DNA of 64,000 bases, taken from contig NZ_JBHSAP010000009.1 of the NCBI RefSeq assembly GCF_042650125.1, forward strand, positions 620,001 through 684,000. Direction: 5' to 3'. This DNA is from Salinithrix halophila. GTDB lineage: Bacteria > Bacillota > Bacilli > Thermoactinomycetales > DSM-45169. Every line of letters begins with the position of its first letter. The first letter of the stretch is position 1. The notes under the pieces were generated by a model. The model worked only from the letters and a program-made list of their open reading frames with translations. It did not search any database and was not told where the DNA came from. The position numbers were made by a program, and so were the translations under genes. This document shows positions 41,122 through 50,355 of this stretch, piece after piece.

Positions 41122-43053
41122 ATGGCACGTTTAAACCCCTGGATGCGTCTCAAAGTGAAAGGGGACACCTTTTACTTACCCGATCCAAACGGTGGCGTGT
41201 ATTTTCGGAACAACTCCGTCTCGTTCCGCATAGAAGGCAGAACGATTCATCAGTGGGTTGAAAAAATGATACCGGTGCTTAACGGGGAATACACGTTGGA
41301 GGAATTAACGGAAGGATTGCCGGACCCCTACCGGGATCGAGTGTATGAAATCGCAGAAACGTTGTACGACAACGGATTTGTTCGGGATGTCAGCCAAGAT
41401 CGTCCGCATCATTTGGCAGATACGGTGCGTAAAAAGTATGCTTCCCAAATGGAATTTTTGGATCATTTCAATGGCTCGGGCGGATACCATTTTCAGTCCT
41501 ATCGCCAACGCAACATTTTGGCAATCGGCTGCGGCCCTTTTTTTGTCTCATTAGTTGCGGCATTGCTGGAATCCGGATTGCCCCAGTTCCACATGCTCAT
41601 CACGGATTCGATGCCGACCCATCGGCAACGGTTGGAGGAATTAGTCAACCATGTCCACGAAACGGATCCAGAGGTGGAACTGAAGGAGATTACCCTGAAG
41701 AAAAGGAGGCGTCCGTGGCGAGAGGTTGTGCAGCCCTACGATGCGGTATTATATGTCACGCAAGAGGACGATGTCGAAGAATTGCGGGAGCTGCATAAGG
41801 CTTGTCGGGATGAAAAGAAGGTTTTTATCCCTGCCCTGTGTCTCCAGCAGGTGGGAATAGCAGGTCCCCTGGTCCATCCCGCCTCTGACGGATGTTGGGA
41901 GTCGGCGTGGCGCCGCATCCACCGGTCCGCGCTCTGCAAAGATCCGCAGTTACACACCTTCTCTTCCACAGCGGAAGCGATGTTGGCCAATGTCATGGTG
42001 TTTGAATGGTTCAAAACCGCGACAGGCGTGACCCAACCCGAACTAAATAACCGCTTTTTTCTACTCGACTTGGAGACGATGGAAGGTAACTGGCACGCTT
42101 TTATGCCCCATCCGCTGGTAACTGGACAGGCAAAAGCCGAATGGGTTGAGGATCTCGACTCTTTATTCAAAGAAGATTTACGCCGACATGAGTCCGATGA
42201 ATGGCTCTCGACTTTCCACTTGTTAACATCAGAAAAATCAGGAATTTTCCATCTTTGGGAGGAGGGAGATTTAAAGCAACTTCCATTGGCTCAGTGTCGG
42301 GTGCAAGTGGCTGACCCGCTGTCAGAGGGGCCAGCCGAGTTGTTATCGGACATTGTTTGTACCGGTCTGACACATGAGGAAGCGCGGCGGGAAGCAGGCT
42401 TGACCGGGATTGAAGCGTATATGTCCCGATTAGCCGAGCCATTCTTAGAGGACCGGTTGGCTCAGCCACTAGCGTTTGTTGGTGTCGGAGCAGGGAGAAC
42501 GATGGCGGGAGGGGTTTGCCGCGGGTTGCAAAAGTGTTTGCTCGAGGAGCTGAGCGAGGAGGCGAATCAGAAGCCTACCGTCTTCCCAGTACAGTTGGGT
42601 ACGGTGGAGGATGAACGTTGCCGGTTTTATTTGCAGGCATTGACCACGATGCAAGGTGAACCGAAGCTTGGATTGGGAAAGAAAGTATCCGGCTTTCCGG
42701 TAGTATGGGTTGGGCTCGGGGACTATTGGTATGGCAATGCGGGTCTAAATACGACTTTGGCGTTACGAAAGGCGTTGCAACAGACACTCTCGATAGTGCA
42801 AAACCAAGCGACAGGTCACTCCGTGCGAGCCTTGGAGGTATCAACGGTACTTCTAAAAGAAGAAAGTACGCAAACCCTTGTGATTCCCTCATGCAAAGAG
42901 GCAGGTCAATCGGAACTCTTACAAACCGCTCTACAGATCTTGAAACGAAACCAGAAGCGATTGATGGTCTTTGAGCTGGTACAAGAGCCGTTTTTGAAGG
43001 AGAAACAGATAGACGTGGTCGGCGTGTTGCTTCGAAGGGAGGAGTCCCAGTGA
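41122..43053 (+). CDS. Thiazole-containing bacteriocin maturation protein (ThiF-like)
   Basis: A 643-residue protein of the family that accompanies heterocycloanthracin-type loci. The N-terminus RLNPWMRLKVKGDTFYLPDP and the next stretch VYFRNNSVSFRIEG are characteristic, followed by a degenerate ThiF/E1-like fold (NILAIGCGPFFVSLVAALLE). The classical GxGGxG loop is altered (GCGPFF) and no Zn CxxC pairs are seen, so it is probably a non-adenylating scaffold or leader-binding partner. ATG at 41122 follows AAAGGAGGGTCGG. It overlaps the next gene by four bases (GTGA), which shows coupling. Confidence 0.9.
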   Translation: MARLNPWMRLKVKGDTFYLPDPNGGVYFRNNSVSFRIEGRTIHQWVEKMIPVLNGEYTLEELTEGLPDPYRDRVYEIAETLYDNGFVRDVSQDRPHHLADTVRKKYASQMEFLDHFNGSGGYHFQSYRQRNILAIGCGPFFVSLVAALLESGLPQFHMLITDSMPTHRQRLEELVNHVHETDPEVELKEITLKKRRRPWREVVQPYDAVLYVTQEDDVEELRELHKACRDEKKVFIPALCLQQVGIAGPLVHPASDGCWESAWRRIHRSALCKDPQLHTFSSTAEAMLANVMVFEWFKTATGVTQPELNNRFFLLDLETMEGNWHAFMPHPLVTGQAKAEWVEDLDSLFKEDLRRHESDEWLSTFHLLTSEKSGIFHLWEEGDLKQLPLAQCRVQVADPLSEGPAELLSDIVCTGLTHEEARREAGLTGIEAYMSRLAEPFLEDRLAQPLAFVGVGAGRTMAGGVCRGLQKCLLEELSEEANQKPTVFPVQLGTVEDERCRFYLQALTTMQGEPKLGLGKKVSGFPVVWVGLGDYWYGNAGLNTTLALRKALQQTLSIVQNQATGHSVRALEVSTVLLKEESTQTLVIPSCKEAGQSELLQTALQILKRNQKRLMVFELVQEPFLKEKQIDVVGVLLRREESQ

Positions 43054-44993
43054 GCAGCATGGTGGCAGTTGTTGGAGAGGGACTGTTAGCGGACTTCGTG
43101 TTTGGAAAACTATCCACCGAGTACCAGGTCATTCGCTGGAACGATTGGACAGCAGTAGAGGCGGAAAAAGCGGACTTGGCTTTGGTACTGCACGATTCCT
43201 GGGACCCTTCCGTTCATCACCAGGCGGAAGAGGTGATTCGGGGAGCCGGCATCCCTTGGCTGCGCGGCTTTGTTTCCTTCGGAGAAGGAGTGGTCGGACC
43301 GTTGGTTCGTCCAGGAACACCAGGATGCTCCCGATGTGCGGACACTCGACTCCTCGTTGCCGGACCCGACTCACAAAAGAGGTCGCGACTGCAACAGAAA
43401 CTGGCAGCTCAAGGGGGAATCGTCCGTGATCCATGGTCTTCACGTACGGCTCTTTTACAAATGGCCTACTTACTGGATACAGAAGCACGGAAGGTAATAC
43501 AAGGCAGTCGGTCCCATTTGGATGAGGGTGTCTTTATCATCCACCTGAAAACCCTTGGGATCTCTCGTCACTTCTTTTTGCCTGACCCGTTGTGTTCAGT
43601 TTGCAGCCGACTGCCTGACGATTCTTCAGCTGCATCCAGTATTCACCTGCAACCGAGTCCGAAGGTCAGTCGTAACCGTTACCGCTCTCGCTCCATCAAG
43701 GATCTGAAGGACATTCTGGTCAAAGACTATCTAGATCATCGAACCGGCATTTTGAACGGGAAAATGCATGATCTGGCCTCAACCTTCGCCGATGCGGGTG
43801 TAAAGTTACCGTTGTTTGCGGGAGATGAAGGAACAGGTGGACGGACTCATTCCTATACAGATAGTGAATGTACGGCTATTTTGGAAGGACTGGAGCGCTA
43901 CTGCGGTTTAGAACCTCGAGGCAAGCGGATAACGATCCATGATCGTTACCAAAATCTGAGGGATCAAGCGCTAAACCCCCTAAAGGTCGGGGTGCACGCA
44001 AAGGAACAATATGACCAACCCCATTTTCCGTTCAAACCCTTTGATCCCGACCGTCCGATCCATTGGGCATGGGGTTATTCATTGTTACAAGAGCGGCCTA
44101 TTCTGGTTCCAAAATCCCTCGCTTATTTCGGCCCGTGTGGAGGGGAAAGCTTTGTCTTTGAAACTTCCAATGGATGCGCCTTAGGAGGAACGTTGGAGGA
44201 AGCCATTTTCTACGGCCTTTTAGAAGTCGTGGAACGCGACTCATTCTTGATGACTTGGTACGCCCAGTTGCCTGTGCCGAGATTGGATCCGGCTTCCGCC
44301 GATGACCGGGAACTGCAGTTAATGATCGATCGGTTCCAAACCGTGACAGGGTATCATCTCAGCTTCTTTAATACGACGATGGAAAACAGCATTCCCAGCG
44401 TGTGGGTCGTAGCACAAAACCAAACGTTGCAGGGAGCTCACCTTATCTGTGCAGCTGGGGCTCATCTCGACCCTATACGAGCGGTAAAAAGTGCAATCCA
44501 TGAATTGTCTAGCACGATGGTGATGATAAATAAGCAATATGAGGCAAAGAAGGAAAAAGTGAAGCTCATGTTCCACGATTCGTCCCTCGTTCGGCAGATG
44601 GAGGATCATTCCTTACTGTACGGTTTACCGAAAGCCCAGGAGCGTCTGCAATTTTTGCTGGATAAAAACCGCCCGTTGAGAAGGTTTGACGAGGAATTCA
44701 AGCGGACAACTCAACATAGGGATCTCACAAAAGATCTCAAGAATATCCTTCAAAGGTTCTATCAGTTGAACCTGGATGTGATTGTGGTAAACCAGACAAC
44801 GCCGGAAATCCATCGAAACGGTCTCTTTTGCGTGAAAGTGCTGATCCCGGGGATGTTGCCGATGACCTTCGGGCACCACCTGATCCGCTTAGAAGGGCTG
44901 GAAAGGGTATTGAGGGTACCGGTGGAACTCGGATATACCAAACAGCCCCTGACCTTGGATCAGCTCAATCCGCATCCGCATCCGTTTCCATAA
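43050..44993 (+). CDS. Fused leader-binding/YcaO cyclodehydratase for azole formation
   Basis: A 647-residue C-D fusion. The N-terminal ~200 residues are an E1-like/leader-binding domain with two CxxC pairs (Cys93/96 and Cys182/185) for zinc. The YcaO domain follows: Ser272-Glu273 in SECTAILEGLERYCG and GTLEEAIFYGLLEVVERDSF are the ATP/Mg-binding elements. The C-terminus ends NPHPHPFP, the Pro-rich tail needed for catalysis in azole-forming YcaO enzymes. It activates backbone amides with ATP and cyclises Cys (or Ser) of the precursor to azolines. GTG start overlaps the maturation gene stop. Confidence 0.95.
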   Translation: MSSMVAVVGEGLLADFVFGKLSTEYQVIRWNDWTAVEAEKADLALVLHDSWDPSVHHQAEEVIRGAGIPWLRGFVSFGEGVVGPLVRPGTPGCSRCADTRLLVAGPDSQKRSRLQQKLAAQGGIVRDPWSSRTALLQMAYLLDTEARKVIQGSRSHLDEGVFIIHLKTLGISRHFFLPDPLCSVCSRLPDDSSAASSIHLQPSPKVSRNRYRSRSIKDLKDILVKDYLDHRTGILNGKMHDLASTFADAGVKLPLFAGDEGTGGRTHSYTDSECTAILEGLERYCGLEPRGKRITIHDRYQNLRDQALNPLKVGVHAKEQYDQPHFPFKPFDPDRPIHWAWGYSLLQERPILVPKSLAYFGPCGGESFVFETSNGCALGGTLEEAIFYGLLEVVERDSFLMTWYAQLPVPRLDPASADDRELQLMIDRFQTVTGYHLSFFNTTMENSIPSVWVVAQNQTLQGAHLICAAGAHLDPIRAVKSAIHELSSTMVMINKQYEAKKEKVKLMFHDSSLVRQMEDHSLLYGLPKAQERLQFLLDKNRPLRRFDEEFKRTTQHRDLTKDLKNILQRFYQLNLDVIVVNQTTPEIHRNGLFCVKVLIPGMLPMTFGHHLIRLEGLERVLRVPVELGYTKQPLTLDQLNPHPHPFP

Positions 44994-45015
44994 GCCGTGA
45001 TCGGGAGGGGACAGG

Positions 45016-46584
45016 ATGAGTCTGGAAGCATTTCTTCACCAGTTGCATTTTGAGATTTCCAAGACCCAACCACCTGACTGGGAGGTGGACTGGGAAGACG
45101 CACCTTTGCCGTATAAACTCTACCGGGGATTGCCTGTAATCCCGCTCTCTTCGGAAGTACCGCTGACGCTTAAAGAAAGGGAAACGCCCGTAAAGCCTGC
45201 CCTTCGAGAAATCAGTCATTTTCTTTGGTATGTATTTGGGGTTACGCAATGCTTCCAGTCATTCCATCCCCTAAATCCCAGGGAACAAAAGATCCCCATG
45301 TACCGACGGTTTGTCCCCTCCGGGGGGGCTCTGTATCCGAATGAACTGTACGTGTATTTGAAAATCGAGGATCTCCCCCACGGGATCTACCACTATGATG
45401 GAGCCCATCACCGTTTGGTGTTGATACGCAAAGGTAATTTTGATTCTTATCTGACCCGGACTCTCGGTAATCGGTGTGACGTATCCGCTTGTTTTGCCTT
45501 GGCTTTTGTGTCCGTCATGTTTTGGAAAAATTTCTTTAAATACAAATACTTGGCTTACCGTCTGCAAGGGTTAGATACGGGAGTGTTGATCGGACAGTTG
45601 CTAGAAGTGGCGAGACGTTTTGGGTTCGCCTCAGGGGTGTACTTCCAATTTCTTGATCGGGCTGTTCATCACTTGCTCGGGCTGACCGAACGGGAGGAAA
45701 GCGTGTACGCGATGATTCCACTATCGGCAGAGGAGGGAATCACTTGGTTTGCTGACAGGAATCATCGAGGAGCGGTCTCTGCCACAGAATTATGCGAGGA
45801 GATAACTTTAGTCCGGCATGATTATGAGGTTCGCTCGAAGCGGATCAGAGAATATCAGATGTTAACCAGGATAAATGAAGCATCCCTATTTGAATCAACG
45901 TCAGCATTTCGAACGGTAAACAGTGAAAAAAACAGAAGCCAAAAAGGCCAGATAGTGGCTCTGCCCCATGTAAACCGGTTGTCGTATGATCTAGCACAAG
46001 CCTGCCGAAAACGGATTTCACCGGGTACAGACTTTGTTTTGGAGAAGATGGGCCAAGGACAATTAGCTTCGCTGTTGCGAGAGGCGACGGCTTCCTTCTT
46101 GTATCGGAACGATTTGGATGAGGCGCTGGAGGATTCTATGCCCCGTGTCTCATTGGTCGGATGTTTGTATGGAGTGGAAGGCATCCCGGATGGGGCTTAT
46201 TCCTATGACAGGACCGATCATGCATTGCGGCGAGTCCGTTCCGAGGATCAAAGACCCCGACTTCAGCAGGAAATGTCCCAGCACACTGTAAACCTGTCTC
46301 AAGTACCCCTCTGCCTGCATGTAGCAGGGGACCGGAATCACCTTAAAAGGGCATTGGGGTACCGAGGGTATCGCATCCAACAGATGGAGGCTGGGATGCT
46401 TGTGCAACGTTTACTCCTGGTAGCGTCCGCCCTTGGGATGGGAGGGCACCCTCTGCTTGACTTTCATACAAATTCCTGTGATGAATTGTACAAAATAGAT
46501 TCTCAAGGGAAAACCACCCTGATCCAAATCCCCATCGGACCCTATCGTCTTCGCCCGTGGTTGCAGGCGAGTTTACATCGTTAG
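45016..46584 (+). CDS. SagB-type FMN dehydrogenase with two nitroreductase-like domains
   Basis: A 522-residue protein that should oxidise azolines to aromatic thiazoles. The first domain has YRRFVPSGGALYPNELYVYL (97-116), the FMN-binding signature of SagB. A second nitroreductase-like half starts near residue 330 and includes MPRVSLVGCLYGVEGIPDGA and MEAGMLVQRLLLVASALGMG. Doubled SagB proteins occur in this bacteriocin family. It starts 22 nt after the YcaO gene behind GGGAGGGG. No transporter gene belongs to this locus, so export must be provided from elsewhere, conceivably by the MFS protein 6 kb upstream. Confidence 0.93.
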   Translation: MSLEAFLHQLHFEISKTQPPDWEVDWEDAPLPYKLYRGLPVIPLSSEVPLTLKERETPVKPALREISHFLWYVFGVTQCFQSFHPLNPREQKIPMYRRFVPSGGALYPNELYVYLKIEDLPHGIYHYDGAHHRLVLIRKGNFDSYLTRTLGNRCDVSACFALAFVSVMFWKNFFKYKYLAYRLQGLDTGVLIGQLLEVARRFGFASGVYFQFLDRAVHHLLGLTEREESVYAMIPLSAEEGITWFADRNHRGAVSATELCEEITLVRHDYEVRSKRIREYQMLTRINEASLFESTSAFRTVNSEKNRSQKGQIVALPHVNRLSYDLAQACRKRISPGTDFVLEKMGQGQLASLLREATASFLYRNDLDEALEDSMPRVSLVGCLYGVEGIPDGAYSYDRTDHALRRVRSEDQRPRLQQEMSQHTVNLSQVPLCLHVAGDRNHLKRALGYRGYRIQQMEAGMLVQRLLLVASALGMGGHPLLDFHTNSCDELYKIDSQGKTTLIQIPIGPYRLRPWLQASLHR

Positions 46585-46682
46585 GGGTACCCCTCAGTGG
46601 TCGTAGGAATGACCATCATCATTTATCGGTCTCCTTCCTTCGTTATATAAGCTGGTATATGATTAAACCGAGGTGAATGCTG

Positions 46683-46841
46683 ATGAGGAAATGGGCTTGG
46701 AATGCGATAGGTATCGGGCTAATGATGTCGTTGATGGTGGCTGGATGTGCTTCTGGCAAAGATCAAAGTGAGTCACAGAAAAACATAGATCATGGGGAGA
46801 TGGAGCAGGAAGAGAGCGGACAAAGGTACTCCCCTTTGTGA
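46683..46841 (+). CDS. Small lipoprotein, 52 residues
   Basis: MRKWAWNAIGIGLMMSLMVAG followed by the lipid Cys22 (lipobox MVAGC), then a short acidic, Gln/Glu-rich tail. GAGGTGA precedes the ATG. It lies 100 nt after the SagB gene in the same direction, so it could belong to the azole-peptide locus, for example as an immunity protein, but it may equally be a truncated lipoprotein gene. Confidence 0.6.
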   Translation: MRKWAWNAIGIGLMMSLMVAGCASGKDQSESQKNIDHGEMEQEESGQRYSPL

Positions 46842-46872
46842 TAAATGTTCAATAGCCGATGTATGAACGTCC

Positions 46873-46903
46873 AAAAAGCCGACGGGAATCCCGTCGGCTT
46901 TTT
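46873..46903 (+). terminator. Intrinsic terminator closing the azole-peptide region
   Basis: Perfect arms around GCCGACGG / CCGTCGGC with A-run before and T-run after. Confidence 0.92.
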
Positions 46904-47051
46904 GCTGTTTATCGGACGACGATACTCACATGCGGGCAGCCGGACCGCGAGATGGAAATAACATACAATTCCAAACGGGGATTTTTCCCTTGTCAAGTCA
47001 GCAGAATAGTTATTGACCGATCAAAAACCAGCATGGTGGAGGGATAAAACC

Positions 47052-47639
47052 TTGGAAAAACAGGAAAAAGAAATGCAGCGAAAAATCCGCGAAGAAGTCT
47101 CGCAAGAGGTATCGGTGGAATTATCTTCCCTTCGAAACCAATTGAAATCGTTAGAGGGGCAACTGAGCAGTCTTCAAACCGGCTCCCAGCAGCAGCAAGG
47201 AGCATCACAGGCTCAGCAAAACACTCAGCAGGGCCAAATCGGATCCAGTCAGCAGGTGACCAATCAACTTCTTTCACAGATCCAACAATTTAGTAACCAA
47301 GCTCAACAACAATATCAACAATCGGATAATCAACTTCGTAGTTCTATTCAACAAGCCCTTCAAGCTTTAAACAAAGCTTCCCAGTATATTCAAACCAACC
47401 AAATCGTTAATCAAGTGAATCAAATCGCAAGCCAGACTCAACAGCAACTGCAACAAATGATTCAACAGCAAGGACAACAAGGGCAACAAGGACAACAGGG
47501 ACAAGGACAAATGATGCAAGGGGGCCAAACTCCCCAACAAATGCAAGGCGTTCAATCTCAGACTCAACCCCAACAAGGAGCACAGCAGGGACAAGCTCCA
47601 AATTTCCAACCCACCCAACAAAAGGTTTATTCGAACTAA
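47052..47639 (+). CDS. Gln-rich low-complexity protein with coiled-coil start
   Basis: A 195-residue protein. Residues 1-50 form a charged coiled coil (EKQEKEMQRKIREEVSQEVS), the rest is dominated by Gln (runs such as GQQGQQGQQGQGQMM). The TTG at 47052 follows GGAGGG by 8 nt; a TTG at 47013 is in frame but has no site. There is no signal peptide. Similar Gln-rich proteins are found among spore or biofilm matrix components of Bacillales, but I recognise no family. It stands between two terminators. Confidence 0.7.
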   Translation: MEKQEKEMQRKIREEVSQEVSVELSSLRNQLKSLEGQLSSLQTGSQQQQGASQAQQNTQQGQIGSSQQVTNQLLSQIQQFSNQAQQQYQQSDNQLRSSIQQALQALNKASQYIQTNQIVNQVNQIASQTQQQLQQMIQQQGQQGQQGQQGQGQMMQGGQTPQQMQGVQSQTQPQQGAQQGQAPNFQPTQQKVYSN

Positions 47640-47702
47640 ACCTTAGTGTGGCTTCCAACAAGGCGAGTTTTTGTCCAAGTCAACTCCGATAAAAATCTTA
47701 TA

Positions 47703-47735
47703 AGCCTATCGGAAATATTCCGATAGGCTTTTTCC
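47703..47735 (+). terminator. Intrinsic terminator after the Gln-rich gene
   Basis: AGCCTATCGG (47703-47712) / CCGATAGGCT (47720-47729) followed by TTTTT. Confidence 0.9.
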
Positions 47736-47815
47736 CACGAAAAATCCCCCTAAAGCAGTAACGTTCACAGGAGTTCCCCTATCTGCTTTAAGAGGTGTAT
47801 ATCCGTTGTTTTTTC

Positions 47816-48385
47816 TTATTCCTCCGCAACCCTGCGCGGACGTATCACCGGATATGCTCGGTACAGGGCCGGAGCTATGGTAGAAGCCACGACGACTTTG
47901 GCGAGATCTCCGGGGATAAATGGCAGAACGCCTGTACTAACAGCAGTTCCCCAGCCGAGCCCAGCCATAAAATGGAGCCAGCCTACCCCACAAGCGAAAA
48001 TGATCACGCTCCCGAAACCCAAGTGGATCGGTATCAGCTTCCAGAACCGGAGGTTTGGGGCTATCCTCTCCGTCATCCAACCGATTAAGAAAGCTGCGAT
48101 GGGCCAGCTCCAGATAAAACCCGCCGTGGGACCGATCAGTGCTCCCAACCCACCTTTCCAGCCTGAAAGAACTGGGGCACCGACAGCAGCAAGCAGGATT
48201 AACAATCCCATACTGGCCGCCCCTTTGCGCGCACCCAACACAGAACCGGCAAGCATCACGATCAGGGTCTGCAGGGTAATCGGTACCATGGGTAGCGGGA
48301 TGGAGATCTGTCCCGCTACCGCTGTCATGGCAGCGAACAGAGAAACCAACATCATATCACGAACAGATAACGCCTTCCTGGACAA
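47816..48385 (-). CDS. bioY: Biotin transporter BioY
   Basis: A 189-residue membrane protein with about six segments. The substrate-specific component signature is seen: AAMTAVAGQISIPLPMVPIT, LQTLIVMLAGSVLGARKGA, and PTAGFIWSWPIAAFLIGW. The TTG at 48385 is chosen behind GAGGTGG. It binds biotin and works alone or with an ECF module. A BirA-type operator lies in its promoter region, pointing to repression when biotin is plentiful. Confidence 0.93.
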   Translation of the reverse strand: MSRKALSVRDMMLVSLFAAMTAVAGQISIPLPMVPITLQTLIVMLAGSVLGARKGAASMGLLILLAAVGAPVLSGWKGGLGALIGPTAGFIWSWPIAAFLIGWMTERIAPNLRFWKLIPIHLGFGSVIIFACGVGWLHFMAGLGWGTAVSTGVLPFIPGDLAKVVVASTIAPALYRAYPVIRPRRVAEE

Positions 48386-48436
48386 TTCCACTCCACCTCT
48401 TCCCGTTTCATCAACCGTAACCAGCATAAAAAATCC

Positions 48437-48476
48437 GGTCAACGATTGTCAACCGAACCCTTTATTTGGTTAACGA
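48437..48476 (-). promoter_or_regulatory. BirA-like biotin operator overlapping the bioY promoter
   Basis: TTGTCAACC (48446-48454), 13 bases, GGTTAACGA (48468-48476): two inverted half-sites close to the BirA consensus. A minus-strand TTGACA (-35) overlaps the left half-site. The spacing is one or two bases shorter than typical. Confidence 0.55.
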
Positions 48477-48493
48477 TATGCCTTCAGGACCCT

Positions 48494-49378
48494 TCACTTC
48501 TTTAGGTCGAGTAGCTTCTTCACATAGACGGGAAGCTTAAAACACCCCTCCAGCACATCCCGGTTTACATAACGGGTATCTCGATCTTGTAGGCGCTCCC
48601 CCACGACCGAGGCCATCGGATCAACTTGTTTAGAGGCGAGAGTGAAGCTCCATATCCCTCCTGGATAGGTGGGAACAGTGGCGAGATAGGTTCGTACGAA
48701 GGGAAACAGTTCTCTCAGCGAATCATGGACTCTCTTCATCACATCCGGGTGGAAGACGGGAGATTCACTCTGGCACACCATCATCCCGTCCTCTTTTAAC
48801 GCCCGATGGACAGCCCGATAAAAAGGCTTCTCAAATAATACCGCAGCCGGTCCCACTGGATCGGAAGAGTCAACAGCTATAACATCGTATTGCGACTCCT
48901 GGCGTTCCACAAAGGCCGCCCCGTCCTCGTAGTGAAAACGGATGCGTGGATTGGGATCCCCCCCTGAGATTTCCGGCAGGTGTGTGAGACTCACTTCCAC
49001 CACCTTGGGGTCGATCTCTACCATATCCACCCTTTCGACAGAAGGGTATTTGACCGCTTCCCCAGCAGCCCCGCAATCTCCGCCCCCGATCAGGCATACC
49101 TGTTCTGGATGCGGATGAGTTGCCAGGGGAATATGCGTAATCATCTCGTTATAGATAAATGCGTCCCGCTCTGTCGTTTGGACGATTCCATCCAAAACGA
49201 GGGCTTTCCCGAATCCATCCGTCTCCACTACTGCGACTTCCTGAAAAGCGGAGGTTTCCCGGTAAAGGATGCGATTTACCTTCCAGTTCGCCCGGAATCC
49301 GAAACGATCTTCGGGGTCAGACAACCAGAGAGCCCCATCCCATTCAACCATGCCTTTTCCCGTCGCTTGTCTGTTCAT
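48494..49378 (-). CDS. speE: Spermidine synthase (polyamine aminopropyltransferase)
   Basis: A 294-residue SpeE. The decarboxylated-SAM-binding motif is VCLIGGGDCGAAGEAVKYPS, then VDMVEIDPKVVEVS and the catalytic Asp in DVIAVDSSDPVGPA. FQEVAVVETDGFGKALVLDG opens the family. GGDCGA replaces the usual GGDGG(T/A), with Cys instead of Gly. ATG at 49378 follows GGGAGGG. It moves aminopropyl groups to putrescine; speD is not in the window. Confidence 0.94.
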   Translation of the reverse strand: MNRQATGKGMVEWDGALWLSDPEDRFGFRANWKVNRILYRETSAFQEVAVVETDGFGKALVLDGIVQTTERDAFIYNEMITHIPLATHPHPEQVCLIGGGDCGAAGEAVKYPSVERVDMVEIDPKVVEVSLTHLPEISGGDPNPRIRFHYEDGAAFVERQESQYDVIAVDSSDPVGPAAVLFEKPFYRAVHRALKEDGMMVCQSESPVFHPDVMKRVHDSLRELFPFVRTYLATVPTYPGGIWSFTLASKQVDPMASVVGERLQDRDTRYVNRDVLEGCFKLPVYVKKLLDLKK

Positions 49379-49513
49379 ATGTGCCCTCCCCGTTTTTTGT
49401 CATTTCATTTTAGCACATCCTCATTTTCATCCGAATACAGGATAGCCCGAACATCGCCGTTTCCCCGCCATACAATGAAACGAACAAGTTGAACACCCAC
49501 CAGAGGAGGAAAG

Positions 49514-50281
49514 GTGTATGGACCCTGTGAACCGGGCGGAGGCAACCCTGCACCGCTTCGTATGAGAAAACCCCAAGGGAAACGCGGTGAAGTCCACTCT
49601 CTCGCCTCCCTCCATCCTGCCAATAGCTTTGTCCCGATCATCCGCCGCGTCCGGAGCAGCGTGGTCTCGATATCTGCCCTTGAGGACTCCCGAGCCGTCG
49701 CCCAGGGTTTCTGGCAGCGGTTTATGTCCGAGATGCAGCCCCCATCACAAGACCCGGCCAACAGGCAATTCGGCTCCGGATTCGTCATCTCTCCCCAAGG
49801 ACATATCCTGACAAACCAGCACGTCATCCGCCGTGCCTCCAAGATCCGGGTATCCTTCTACGGCGGAAAACGCCCCCTGGTCGGCGATGTCGTCTGGGAG
49901 GACCCGCAACGGGATCTCGCCGTCCTGAAAGTAAGGACCTCCTCCCCCCTTAAACCTCTGATGCTCGGTTCCTCACGGACGACGGAAGTGGGGGAATGGG
50001 CGATCGCGATCGGCAATCCCCTCGGCTTAAATCATTCGGTCACCCTCGGGGTGATCAGCGGCAAGGACCGTCCCCTGTCCCTGGAAGATCGCTTCTTCGG
50101 CCGGGTCATCCAGACCGATGCCGCCATCAACCCGGGGAACAGCGGCGGACCGCTCCTGAATATTTTCGGGCAGGCCATTGGAATCAATACATTAGTTGTT
50201 TATCCTTCCCAGAGCATCAGCTTCGCCATCCCCATTGACGAAGTAAAACCCATGATCCGCTCCTTTCTCGAGCGTGGTTAA
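49514..50281 (+). CDS. HtrA-like trypsin-family serine protease without PDZ domain or signal
   Basis: A 255-residue S1C protease domain only. The catalytic triad is His103 (LTNQHVIRR), Asp134 (DPQRDLAVLK) and Ser210 (NPGNSGGPLL). There is no signal peptide, membrane anchor or PDZ domain, unlike HtrA/DegP, so it should be cytoplasmic (or forespore/mother-cell) and lack the usual substrate sensor. GTG at 49514 follows AGGAGGAAAG. Similar stand-alone proteases occur in spore formers, but the target is unknown. Confidence 0.85.
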   Translation: MYGPCEPGGGNPAPLRMRKPQGKRGEVHSLASLHPANSFVPIIRRVRSSVVSISALEDSRAVAQGFWQRFMSEMQPPSQDPANRQFGSGFVISPQGHILTNQHVIRRASKIRVSFYGGKRPLVGDVVWEDPQRDLAVLKVRTSSPLKPLMLGSSRTTEVGEWAIAIGNPLGLNHSVTLGVISGKDRPLSLEDRFFGRVIQTDAAINPGNSGGPLLNIFGQAIGINTLVVYPSQSISFAIPIDEVKPMIRSFLERG

Positions 50282-50310
50282 AAGCCTCTCCTGTGGGGAG
50301 CGGCTTTTTT
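50280..50310 (+). terminator. Intrinsic terminator after the protease gene
   Basis: AAAAGCC ... GGCTTTTTT with an inner CTCC/GGAG pair. Confidence 0.85.
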
Positions 50311-50355
50311 GTGAAAAACCCTTTAAGCGTAGATCGGAGTTACGAGATACGAGTA

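Noticed and set aside
46585..46600. AGGGGTACCCCT palindrome after the SagB gene as a terminator
   Set aside because: The stem has no loop and no T-run follows; left uncalled.
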